DNA from: Malaciobacter mytili LMG 24559
GTDB taxonomy: Bacteria > Campylobacterota > Campylobacteria > Campylobacterales > Arcobacteraceae
Length of the DNA stretch: 64,000 nt
Direction: 5' to 3'
Assembly: GCF_003346775.1 (NCBI RefSeq)
Contig: NZ_CP031219.1
Coordinates: forward strand, 1,054,001 to 1,118,000
A program made the translations under genes and the position numbers. A model generated the notes under the pieces. The model was not told where the DNA came from and made no database searches. It saw only the letters and a list, made by a program, of their open reading frames with translations. Within the stretch, counting starts at the first letter, position 1. Each line of letters opens with the position of its first letter. Of the stretch, positions 26,350 to 34,196 are shown one piece after another.

Positions 26350-26447
26350 GGGAGGTATGTGATCCTGGTGGACGCCACGGGCTTCAACCCCGATGTCTGG
26401 CTTTGTGTAAAGTTGGAGGTAGGTTCGATTCCTACACCTTCTCGCCA
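26350..26447 (+). tRNA. selC: tRNA-Sec (anticodon TCA)
   Basis: About 98 nt, including an encoded CCA. The anticodon TCA is at 26384-26386 in the loop CTTCAAC closed by CGGG/CCCG. The extended variable arm pairs CTGGCTTT with AAAGTTGG (8 pairs counting G-U) around GTGT, a tRNA-Sec hallmark. The T arm is GTAGG-TTCGATT-CCTAC. The acceptor pairs GGGAGGT with ACCTTCT including two G-U pairs; the outermost position before discriminator G would be a mismatch, so the 5' end could be one base off. It lies between selA and other genes on the opposite strand to selA. Confidence 0.92.
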
Positions 26448-26609
26448 AACTTGAATTCTACTCATAAATTTCTTATTTATTATGATTATATCTTATCCCA
26501 AATAGAAAAAAGCTTAATATAGGTAAAAAATTTTTTACTAATTTTAATATGGAATAAAGATTTTTAATATATTTATTTTATTATAATTTTATAAAAATTA
26601 GGAGCTTTT

Positions 26610-27164
26610 TTGATTATAATTAGAATACTTTTGACTTCTTCTTTATTTTTATTAGTTTATGTACTATATGATGTGATAAGTATATTCAACTCTTTTTCTT
26701 ATTCAATTACAAATAGTTTTGCAACTAATAAAATAAATTTATATTTTTATGCTTTACTTGCTATTTTTGTAGTGGTAGAAGTAATAAAATTCTTTAATAC
26801 TGATAAAAGACAAACTTTTTTAATGCATTATGATTATTATATTAAAATCCTTAATTTCGCACTTTTATTACTTTGTTTATTTGTAATACAACAAAATATT
26901 GTATTAGATTCCATAAAGAGTTTAAAAATAACAGAAGATAATATAAATAAAAAAATTGAAATAATAAAAAGAGAACAAAATAGACTCTTTGAAAGTCAAT
27001 TAAATAATAAAAATGCTGAACTTGAGATTTTAAGAACTTTAGTTTTACAAAAAAAACAATTAGTTAAATTTCAAGAAATTAATATTAATTTTTTAAAAAA
27101 TGAAATTAAAACTATTGAAAATTTTAAAATAGCTTTAGAAAATAAAGTATTAGAGAAAAAATAG
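26610..27164 (+). CDS. membrane protein with C-terminal coiled coil, unknown function
   Basis: 184 residues from a TTG start preceded by AGGAG at a good distance. It has three membrane helices (about 2-20, 44-62 and 76-97), the third leading into a ~85-residue charged helical tail (INKKIEIIKREQNRLFE..., LRTLVLQKKQ) that should form a cytoplasmic coiled coil. I do not recognise the family. The next gene, an HD-domain protein, starts 14 bp downstream, so they are probably cotranscribed. The tail could serve as a scaffold or oligomerisation rod. No catalytic motif is visible. Confidence 0.6.
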   Translation: MIIIRILLTSSLFLLVYVLYDVISIFNSFSYSITNSFATNKINLYFYALLAIFVVVEVIKFFNTDKRQTFLMHYDYYIKILNFALLLLCLFVIQQNIVLDSIKSLKITEDNINKKIEIIKREQNRLFESQLNNKNAELEILRTLVLQKKQLVKFQEININFLKNEIKTIENFKIALENKVLEKK

Positions 27165-27177
27165 TTATAATTATTAA

Positions 27178-27657
27178 ATGAAAAAATCAAGAATTTTTAG
27201 AAAAACCTTTTTTATAACTCTTTTTATAAAGCAAAATAAATGGCATTATTATGGAGTTTTAGCCCATACTTTAGCTTTGGTTTTTCATTTAGTTAAAAAT
27301 AGACAATTTAAGATGATAGGTGCAGGATTTTTACATGATATTGCAAAACCTATTATTGCTTTTCAAGATGATGAAGATAAAAAGACAAATCAATACTCTT
27401 TTCATAACCATGAAGAACTTTCTTTTTTTATAGTTAGAAATTGGCCAATATCTTTATATACAAAAAACTTAGTTAGATACCATTATATAATAAGAGGCAT
27501 GCAAAAAGCTAAAGAAAGAAATCAAATAAATAAGTATAAAAGAATGAAAAGGTCATATGAAAAATTAGATAAAGATTTTATCATAGATTTAAAAATTTTT
27601 ATGAAGTATGATGATTTGGCAAAGAAAAGTATTTTTAAAAGTGCTAAGAATTCTTAG
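27178..27657 (+). CDS. HD-domain hydrolase-like protein
   Basis: 159 residues. The HD motif is clear: an upstream histidine in YGVLAHTLALVFHL and the His-Asp pair in GAGFLHDIAKPII, with further candidate metal ligands in FHNHEE and RYHYIIRG. HD domains hydrolyse phosphate esters, often of nucleotides; the substrate here is unknown. The C-terminal third is very basic (KERNQINKYKRMKRSYEK), which could mean nucleic acid or membrane contact. It is short for the family and has no partner domain. It follows the coiled-coil membrane protein by 14 bp and ends in a perfect terminator shared with selD. Confidence 0.75.
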   Translation: MKKSRIFRKTFFITLFIKQNKWHYYGVLAHTLALVFHLVKNRQFKMIGAGFLHDIAKPIIAFQDDEDKKTNQYSFHNHEELSFFIVRNWPISLYTKNLVRYHYIIRGMQKAKERNQINKYKRMKRSYEKLDKDFIIDLKIFMKYDDLAKKSIFKSAKNS

Positions 27658-27664
27658 CACTTTT
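27637..27664. terminator. bidirectional terminator between the HD gene and selD
   Basis: A perfect 28-bp palindrome (arms AAAAGTGCTAAGAA and TTCTTAGCACTTTT, no loop bases) spans both stop codons. Confidence 0.85.
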
Positions 27665-28700
27665 AATGAATTATAATATCAGTTGCACCCTTTGGTATAA
27701 CTTCTCCTATAATACTAGCATATCCTAAAGATAAATCTTCTATTTCTTTTATATACTCTTTTGCATCATCTTTATTCATAGAGATTAGTAATCCCCCTGA
27801 AGTTTGTGCATCACAAAGTACAAGTTTACAATAGTTTGCAACACTACTCATAAATGTTACTTTATCTTCTATATATTTTAAGTTCTTTTTAGTTCCACCT
27901 GGAACTACATCTTGTTCTGAAAGTTCAACTACTTCATTTAGTACAGGTACACTTTTACAATCAATACTAAAGGTAACTGTTTTATTTATACACTCTAAAG
28001 CATGACCTAAAAGTCCAAATCCAGTTATATCTGTACAAGCATGAACTCTATATTTTCTCATTATTTTTGATGGAAGATAGTTTAACATTGCCATAATTTC
28101 ACTACACTTTTTCATCATCTCTAAAGGTAATAAATCTCTTTTAATTGCAGTTGTTAAAATACCCATTCCAATAGGTTTTGTAAGAACTAAAACATCACCT
28201 ATTTTTGCAGTGTTATTTCTTATTATTTCATTTGGATGAATCATTCCTGTAACACTTAATCCATAATACATCTCAGGTGATTCAATAGTATGTCCACCCA
28301 ATAGTACACCACCACACTCTTTAATTTTTTCATTTCCACCATTTAATATTTCACCTAAAGCTTCAGTAGAAATATTTTTTCTATCAAAACCTACTATATT
28401 TAGGGCAGTTTTTACTTCTGCCCCCATAGCAAATACATCACTTAAAGAATTAGCAGCAGCAATTTGTCCATAAATATATGGGTCATCAACAACAGGTGTA
28501 ATAAAATCAAGTGTTTGAACTATTGCTTGTGTTTCATTTATTTGATAAACACTAGCATCTTCACTTGTATCGAATCCCACTAAGACTCTGCTATCATTTG
28601 GCGTTAAATTGCAAATTGTTTGTTTAAGGTCTCCCGGACCCATTTTTGCAGCTCAACCAGCAGCTCTTACGAATTTCGTTAATTTATATTCGTTGTTCAT
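27663..28700 (-). CDS. selD: selenide, water dikinase SelD, a selenoprotein
   Basis: Makes selenophosphate, the selenium donor for SelA, from selenide and ATP. The true start is the ATG at 28700, preceded by AAGGGGAAAG, giving NNEYKLTKFVRAAG, then TGA (28655-28653) as residue 16, then AAKMGPGDLKQ. In this family that position is Cys or Sec and the following lysine is catalytic. So the TGA is read as selenocysteine and the full protein is 345 residues. A SECIS-like hairpin follows the TGA. ATP-binding and dimer motifs include GFDTSEDASVY, GGHTIESPE and TDITGFGLLGH. Predictors that stop at TGA would lose the first 19 residues. Confidence 0.95.
28628..28640 (-). promoter_or_regulatory. SECIS element of selD
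   Basis: On the coding strand GGTC-CGGGA-GACC forms a hairpin 12 nt after the selD TGA, with a G-rich apical loop as in bacterial SECIS elements. Confidence 0.75.
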
Positions 28701-28855
28701 CTTTCCCCTTATAATATATTAGACACTTTATAAAAATGTAAAAAAGATTTTACTTTTTATTATGTTAAACTTGAATTAATTATCTTAAAGTAAAAAAAAA
28801 TTTACTAATTAAGGATGAATTTATTTACACTATATTATTATTTTATCATAATTTA

Positions 28856-28934
28856 AAGTTCAAGACCATAGGTTATGGTTGATTTAAAGTAGAACTTGCT
28901 TTATCTCTTAGTGATGAACTACTCATTAAAAGAG
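28856..28934 (+). promoter_or_regulatory. structured 5' leader that could mask the ribosome binding site
   Basis: First hairpin: outer arms AAGTTC (28856-28861) and GAACTT (28892-28897) enclose ACCATA-GGT-TATGGT (28865-28879). Second hairpin: CTCTTAGTGA (28905-28914) pairs with TCATTAAAAGAG (28923-28934), which includes the AAGAGG ribosome binding site of the Tat transglutaminase gene. A promoter-like TTTACA-N17-CATAAT (28824-28852) lies just before. Looks like a cis-acting leader; no known riboswitch class is recognised. Confidence 0.4.
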
Positions 28935-28942
28935 GCATTATT

Positions 28943-30040
28943 ATGCAAAGAAGAACATTTTTAAAAGGTGCTGCATTAGTTGGTACAACAATGGCAGTTA
29001 CACCATCAATAGTTTTAGCTGATACAAAAACAAATCCATTTGGAATTACAAAAAAACCAAGAAAATTTTCTGTTACAAATAGTTTTGAATTAGAAACAAA
29101 TGACCAAGTTGCTAGACTTTGGGTTCCACTTCCATTAGATTCAAGTTATCAAAAAGTATTAAATATCTCTTATACAGGTGATTTTAAAGAAGCTTTTATT
29201 TCAAATGACAATGCTTATGATACAAAACTTTTATATGCACAATGGGATAAAAACTCTAAATCAAGAAAATTAGAAATCAAATTTGATATTATTATGCAAG
29301 AAAGAACAGCTGATTTATCAAAAGCTACAAATAATACAAACTTCCCAGCAGATGTAAAAGCATTCTTAAAAGGAACTGCTCATACTCCAGTTAATGAAAA
29401 ATTAACTGCATTTGCAAATGAAATAACAAAAGATTCAAAAACTCAATTGGAAAAAGCACAAGCTATTTATGATTGGACAGTAAATAATATGTATAGAGAT
29501 GAAAGTGTTATTGGTTGTGGTGTTGGTGATGCTTCAAAAATTATTGAACAAAAACTATTTGGTGGAAAATGTACTGATGTAAGTTCAGTATTTGTTGCAC
29601 TTTTAAGAAATGCAGGAGTTCCAGCAAGGGAGCTTTTTGGTATAAGATTAGGACAATCAAAAATCTCAAATTCTTGTGGAAAAGCAGATGCAAATGGTTT
29701 TGCTAAAATTTCTGGTGGACAACATTGTAGAACAGAGTTTTATGTTGATGGAGCAGGTTGGATTCCAGCAGATCCAGCTGATGTTACAAAAGTAAGAACA
29801 CAAGAAAAACTTACAAATGATGATAAAAAAATCAAAGATTTAAGAAAATATTTCTTTGGAAATTGGGAAATGAACTGGGCTGCATTTAACTATGCAAGAG
29901 ATTTTGTATTAAATCCAAAGCCAGCACAATATCCTTTAAATATGTTAGGGTATCCTTATGCAGAAATGGATGAAGATGTATTAAATTACTATTCACCAAA
30001 AGAGTTTGGATATTCTTATACTTCTCAAGAAAGAGCATGA
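28943..30040 (+). CDS. Tat-exported transglutaminase-like protein
   Basis: 365 residues. The Tat signal QRRTFLKGAALVG...SIVLA means export in folded form, often with a cofactor or metal. The core is a transglutaminase/cysteine-protease fold with an apparent triad C210 (GGKCTDVSSVFVALLRNAG), H261 (GGQHCRTEFYVD) and D277 (WIPADPADV). The N-terminal ~100 residues form a beta-rich domain seen in this family. The substrate is unknown; family members cleave or crosslink amide bonds in peptides or the envelope. It overlaps the MerT-like gene by 4 bp and heads a three-gene unit with it and the MerP-like gene, so a role in metal handling is possible. The leader may control translation. Confidence 0.82.
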   Translation: MQRRTFLKGAALVGTTMAVTPSIVLADTKTNPFGITKKPRKFSVTNSFELETNDQVARLWVPLPLDSSYQKVLNISYTGDFKEAFISNDNAYDTKLLYAQWDKNSKSRKLEIKFDIIMQERTADLSKATNNTNFPADVKAFLKGTAHTPVNEKLTAFANEITKDSKTQLEKAQAIYDWTVNNMYRDESVIGCGVGDASKIIEQKLFGGKCTDVSSVFVALLRNAGVPARELFGIRLGQSKISNSCGKADANGFAKISGGQHCRTEFYVDGAGWIPADPADVTKVRTQEKLTNDDKKIKDLRKYFFGNWEMNWAAFNYARDFVLNPKPAQYPLNMLGYPYAEMDEDVLNYYSPKEFGYSYTSQERA

Positions 30041-30354
30041 AAAGTATAAATTTAGTAGTATCAGCAGTTATTACTGCTGTGCTTGCTACTTTATGTTGTC
30101 TTCCTGCTTTTTTATTTTTATTTTTTGGTGTTAGTGTAGCAGGCTTATCTTTTTTAAGTGAATTAGGTTTTCTTAGAATTCCTCTTTCAATTCTTACAAT
30201 TATTTTGCTTTTTATAGCTTATAAAAAAAGTAAAAATAGCATTATTTGTGAATGTAAAAATAGAAAAAAAAGTATTATTATTTCAATAGGTTTATTTTTA
30301 CTATTTTTTGCACTTCTTTTTTATCCTGAATTTTTAGTATATTTTGTAGATTAA
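30037..30354 (+). CDS. MerT-like membrane transport protein
   Basis: 105 residues with three membrane helices (about 5-33, 42-61 and 80-103). The vicinal cysteine pair C20-C21 in TM1 (LATLCCLPAFLFLFFG) is the MerT hallmark that accepts a thiophilic metal ion. A second cysteine pair CEC lies in the loop after TM2 (IICECKNRK), as in MerT. It sits 9 bp upstream of a MerP-like gene in the usual order. No merA, merR or other mercury genes are present, so the metal could be copper, mercury or another soft ion. Confidence 0.7.
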   Translation: MKSINLVVSAVITAVLATLCCLPAFLFLFFGVSVAGLSFLSELGFLRIPLSILTIILLFIAYKKSKNSIICECKNRKKSIIISIGLFLLFFALLFYPEFLVYFVD

Positions 30355-30363
30355 GGTTTAGTT

Positions 30364-30627
30364 ATGAAATTTTTTTTAATACTTTTTATTTTTGCAGTTT
30401 CTTTATTTTCCAAAGAAGTAGTTATTGAAGTAAAACAGATGCATTGTCCTTTATGTACATCTATGGTTAAAAAAGCTATAAAAAATGTAGAGGGTGTAAC
30501 AAAGGTAAAAGTTAAACTTCAAGATAAAAAAGCAGTAATAAATTTTGATGAGAGTAAAACTAATATAGCAACAATTTTAGAAGCTATAAAAACAACTTCT
30601 TATGTGGGAGAAGTAGTTAAACCTTAG
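30364..30627 (+). CDS. MerP-like periplasmic heavy-metal-binding protein
   Basis: 87 residues: a signal peptide (KFFLILFIFAVSLFS) and one HMA domain with the metal-binding C28-PL-C31 in QMHCPLCTSMVKKAI, then GVTKVKVKLQDKKAVI. The fold and size are those of MerP/CopZ. It would bind a soft metal ion in the periplasm and hand it to the MerT-like protein encoded just before. It ends in a terminator shared with the convergent response regulator gene. Confidence 0.8.
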   Translation: MKFFLILFIFAVSLFSKEVVIEVKQMHCPLCTSMVKKAIKNVEGVTKVKVKLQDKKAVINFDESKTNIATILEAIKTTSYVGEVVKP

Positions 30628-30640
30628 ATTTCATCTAAGG
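30622..30640. terminator. bidirectional terminator between the MerP-like gene and the response regulator gene
   Basis: Perfect repeat CCTTAGAT-TTC-ATCTAAGG spans both stop codons. Confidence 0.75.
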
Positions 30641-31295
30641 CTTGGTCATTAAATCTATAAGTTTTATGTTGGATTTTTATTAATATATTTTTATTTGATA
30701 AATCCTTAAAAAGTTTAATCAATGTTGGTTTTGATATATTTATTTTTTCCATAATTTCACTATATGAAGCTGAAAAATTATTGTTATTATCTAAATTATT
30801 TATAATATATTTTATTACATCAACTTGCTTACTATCTGTAATTGCTGAAATTGTTTTTATTACACTATTATTTCTAGTTATCTCTTTTTGTTGTACTATT
30901 GGCAATAAAATATCATGAAGAGTTGATAATAACTCTTTTATATTTATTGGCTTAATAATATAATTTTCAACTTTTAATTTTATTGCATCTAATAAATATT
31001 TTGTATCAGTGTGAGCTGTTGTTAAAATAGTTGGTATATGTATATGTTTTGTCTCTTTTAAATATTTTAAAAAATCAATTCCATTTTCATTTTCAAGTAA
31101 AATATCAGAAATAATCACATCTATTTTTTTTGTTTTTAATATTTCTAAAGCCTCTTTAGAAGTTTTAACAGCGTAGATATTATTTACAAAGTCTTCTAAT
31201 ACATCATGAGTATGTTTTAATAAATTTACATCATCTTCAAGATATAAAATATTAAATTTATTTAGTATATTTAGGTCTTTATTCTGCATTTTCAA
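30624..31295 (-). CDS. response regulator with unusual C-terminal helix-turn-helix
   Basis: 223 residues. The REC domain has YLEDDVN acidic residues, the phosphoacceptor aspartate in VIISDILL, the threonine in TILTTAH and lysine in IIKPINI. The C-terminus is not the usual OmpR or NarL type: a short winged helix (YSEIMEKINISKPTLIKLFKDL, then ILIKIQHKTYRF) resembles MarR/IclR-like DNA-binding heads. It overlaps the kinase gene by 17 bp. With the kinase and binding protein upstream it forms a three-gene signalling operon, divergent from the formate dehydrogenase region. The target genes are unknown; the FDH operon is a candidate. Confidence 0.85.
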   Translation of the reverse strand: MKMQNKDLNILNKFNILYLEDDVNLLKHTHDVLEDFVNNIYAVKTSKEALEILKTKKIDVIISDILLENENGIDFLKYLKETKHIHIPTILTTAHTDTKYLLDAIKLKVENYIIKPINIKELLSTLHDILLPIVQQKEITRNNSVIKTISAITDSKQVDVIKYIINNLDNNNNFSASYSEIMEKINISKPTLIKLFKDLSNKNILIKIQHKTYRFNDQALDEI

Positions 31296-32874
31296 TCTCT
31301 TTTTTTAATATTGGAATTTTAATAATAAAAAGACTACAAGGGTAGTTATTCTCTTTATCTATTTTATGAATAATATTTTTTTGATAAATTGAGCCATACA
31401 TATGTTTTTCTATAATTTGTTTTGACATATAAAGCCCAATACCAGTTCCTGCACTTTTATATTTAGTTGTGTAGTACGGTTCAAAAATTTTAGGAGCAAT
31501 ATCTTTGGGAATTCCTCCTCCATTATCAATAAAATTAATAATAACATCATCTTTGTATTGCTTTACTATAACCTTTATAATTCTAGCATTTTTATTTACA
31601 TTAGAACATAAAGCATCTTTTGAATTATTTATTAGGTTTAAAAATACATGAGAAAGTTCATTATAATAGCTATTTATCAAAATATCTTTTTTTACACGAA
31701 TATTATATTTTATACTCTCTTTTTCTAAAGCATATTTTGATAATTCAAATGAGTGTTCTATACACTCTTTTATATTAAAGATTTTTTTTGTTTTATCAGG
31801 TGAAAAAAAGTTTTTAAAATCATCTAAAGTATTAGACATATTTTCAGCTAAGAATAGGGCATCATTTACTTTTTCATTTATAAATTCATCAGTAAGTTTT
31901 CCTAAAAGCATTTTTGTTTGAAAACTTTGTACAATCATTGTAATTGATCCCAAAGGTTGTCTCCATTGGTGTGCAATATTATTTAACATCTCTCCTAAAC
32001 TTGCTAGTCTTGCTTGTTGGAACATAATAATATCTTTTTTCCTATTGTTTTTAACTTCTTGCACAACTCTTTTTTCTAAAGAATTATTTAGTTCAACTAA
32101 CTCTTTTGTTTTTGCTTCTACTTTAATCTCAAGAATATTATGAAGTCTTTTAAAATGGTTTATTAATAAAACAGATAAAATAATAGAAAAAAGAAAAATT
32201 AATACAATAGAAATCATTGAAACAGCAATAATTACATCAAAAACTCTTTCTGTATCTCTTTTTTCATTTAAAGCTAAAGTTAAATCATAGTTGATTAAGC
32301 TTGTTATATAAATATTAATTGCATTTATTTCTAAATGTAATTTACTAAATTCTTCAGATAAATTATTATTATGATTTGCAATTTCAAGATTATGAAGTTT
32401 TGCATTAATATTTATCATTTTTTTATCAATATTTTCTGAAATACTTTTATGTAAAGTTTCATTTTTATAAAATTGTTGTTGAGTAACTAAAAATTTTTTA
32501 ATAATATTTCCAAGATATATAGTAGGTTGTTTAATAGTAAAATTTGAACGCTTATACTCTTTCCAGTTAGTCTCTATTAATTGTAAGGCTAAATTAATTA
32601 CTTCTGTTGCTTGAGTATATGTTATTTGTCTATTTTCAATATCATATAAAGTATCTTGAATATTTACAGTATAGGTATCTTTAATATTTTCAAGTTTAAT
32701 TAAAGGTTTTGTTCTTTGTTCATATAATTTATCAAAATCATATTTTATAGAAAAAGTTGAAATTAGTGATAAGATAACAATACTAAGCATACCATTAGAA
32801 ATAATAAAAATTAAGAAGTTTGTTTTTAATGCAAAATTAAATTTATCAAAGTATGAAAGAAAAGTTCGTAACAT
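31279..32874 (-). CDS. sensor histidine kinase with four-helix periplasmic domain
   Basis: 531 residues. TM1 is about 16-41 and TM2 about 213-236, separated by an all-helical periplasmic domain of about 170 residues. A short linker coiled coil precedes the kinase core: H-box LASLGEMLNNIAHQWRQPLG with the phospho-histidine, N-box HVFLNLINNSKDAL, G1 NFIDNGGGIP, F/G2 YYTTKYKSAGTGIGLYMSK. The AHQWRQPL form is common in Campylobacterota kinases. The binding-protein gene ends where this one begins (1-bp overlap), so the periplasmic domain may read the loaded binding protein rather than a free ligand, as in TorS/TorT-type systems. Confidence 0.88.
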   Translation of the reverse strand: MLRTFLSYFDKFNFALKTNFLIFIISNGMLSIVILSLISTFSIKYDFDKLYEQRTKPLIKLENIKDTYTVNIQDTLYDIENRQITYTQATEVINLALQLIETNWKEYKRSNFTIKQPTIYLGNIIKKFLVTQQQFYKNETLHKSISENIDKKMININAKLHNLEIANHNNNLSEEFSKLHLEINAINIYITSLINYDLTLALNEKRDTERVFDVIIAVSMISIVLIFLFSIILSVLLINHFKRLHNILEIKVEAKTKELVELNNSLEKRVVQEVKNNRKKDIIMFQQARLASLGEMLNNIAHQWRQPLGSITMIVQSFQTKMLLGKLTDEFINEKVNDALFLAENMSNTLDDFKNFFSPDKTKKIFNIKECIEHSFELSKYALEKESIKYNIRVKKDILINSYYNELSHVFLNLINNSKDALCSNVNKNARIIKVIVKQYKDDVIINFIDNGGGIPKDIAPKIFEPYYTTKYKSAGTGIGLYMSKQIIEKHMYGSIYQKNIIHKIDKENNYPCSLFIIKIPILKKEIENAE

Positions 32875-34013
32875 TATCTTTTTATCTCTTTAAACATATT
32901 ATTTTCATATGTAAATAAATACACAGTATTTAAAAATTGTCTATTCTTAAATTCAATATTTAAACCTTCTAAAGTATTTTTAGGAAGTTTTTCTAACTCT
33001 TTTAAAAACTTTTCTCTAGTTAAAGAACCATTTACATTTTTTAAAGCATTTACAACCAATTTTGCAGAAAGATATGCTTCTAAAGAAATAAATCCAGGTT
33101 TAAAGTTTTTATAATATTTATTTGTTATTTCATAATATTCTTTAATAACAGGAATTGAAGTATCTTGATAGTTTGGAACAACTTGTGAAAAAATAAGATT
33201 TTTAGTATCTTCTCCTAATTCATCAATCATAGCATTTGCATCACCAAATGAAATATTACAAAATAAAGTATCTTTAAATTTAGAATTTTCTTTAGCTTTT
33301 TTTATAAATAAAGCATTTGCTTTATTTGCTCCTATCATTATAATTGCTTCTGGTTTAGCATTTTTAATTTCATTAAAAGCATGACTAATTGAAAGAGTAT
33401 TTCTTTTATAACTTCCTTCTGCAATTAGTTTTAATTTTCTTTTTTCCAAAGATTTAATTACAGAAACATACCCTTCTTCTCCATAATCATCATTTTGATA
33501 AAAAACTGCAAATTTTGATATTTTTTTATTATAATGTAAATATTTTATAAGTTCTTCAATCTCTTCTTCATAAGAACTTCGTAAATTTATAAAGTTTTTT
33601 TGTTCTTCTTTTCTTAAAAAATTAGCTCCTGTAAAAGCTGAAATAAAAGGTATATCTTTTTCTACAATCAATGGTAAAATATTTTTAACTGTGGGAGTAC
33701 CAACAAATCCAAAAAGTGCAAATACATTATCTTGATTAAGTAATTTTTTTGTATTCTCTTTTGTTAATTTAGGCTCATATTTATCATCATATAAAATATA
33801 ATGTATCTTTTTATCTTTAAGTAGTTTATTATCATTTGCATAATTAAAATAAGAATTTGCGCCTGTACTTACAGCTTCTCCCCACTCTTTAATTACGCTA
33901 GTTTTAGGAATAGAACCACCAAGTAAAATCTCCTTAGTTGTGTATTCCTTATCTTTAAAAAGAAGGTAAAATAATATTAAAATAGATATGATAACTAATA
34001 GTATTCTTGTCAT
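32874..34013 (-). CDS. periplasmic ligand-binding protein (branched-chain amino acid receptor type)
   Basis: 379 residues with an uncleaved-looking or signal-anchor N-terminal helix ([17 protein letters not shown]). The fold is the Leu/Ile/Val-binding type (Peripla_BP_6): KEILLGGSIPKTSVIKEWGE, FALFGFVGTPTVKNILPLI and FAVFYQNDDYGEEGY are typical. There are no ABC transporter permease or ATPase genes nearby. Instead it is joined to a histidine kinase gene with a 1-bp overlap, so it is more likely a sensory subunit than a transporter part. The ligand cannot be told. Confidence 0.85.
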   Translation of the reverse strand: MTRILLVIISILILFYLLFKDKEYTTKEILLGGSIPKTSVIKEWGEAVSTGANSYFNYANDNKLLKDKKIHYILYDDKYEPKLTKENTKKLLNQDNVFALFGFVGTPTVKNILPLIVEKDIPFISAFTGANFLRKEEQKNFINLRSSYEEEIEELIKYLHYNKKISKFAVFYQNDDYGEEGYVSVIKSLEKRKLKLIAEGSYKRNTLSISHAFNEIKNAKPEAIIMIGANKANALFIKKAKENSKFKDTLFCNISFGDANAMIDELGEDTKNLIFSQVVPNYQDTSIPVIKEYYEITNKYYKNFKPGFISLEAYLSAKLVVNALKNVNGSLTREKFLKELEKLPKNTLEGLNIEFKNRQFLNTVYLFTYENNMFKEIKR

Positions 34014-34100
34014 ATTTATATTTTACAGAAAAACAAATTAATATCTTATATTTTGAAATTAATAATATTTAAAGGGGTAATAAGTAACAAATTTAATTTA

Positions 34101-34179
34101 TTTGGTAAAGTAAAATTTAATTTCTAAGTATTAATTAAGAATTTAAGGAATAAAATTAGGTAAAAATAAATTTACCAAA
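34101..34179. promoter_or_regulatory. paired TTTGGTAAA / TTTACCAAA half-sites
   Basis: TTTGGTAAA at 34101-34109 and its exact reverse complement TTTACCAAA at 34171-34179, plus GGTAAA at 34159-34164 that can pair locally with TTTACC. They lie between the sensor operon and the ferredoxin-like gene. A looped operator for the divergent response regulator is one reading; unproved. Confidence 0.3.
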
Positions 34180-34196
34180 AAATAGAAAGGTGAAAT

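Noticed and set aside
30037-30627. Mercury resistance operon
   Set aside because: Only MerT-like and MerP-like genes are present, with no merR or merA, so the metal cannot be named.
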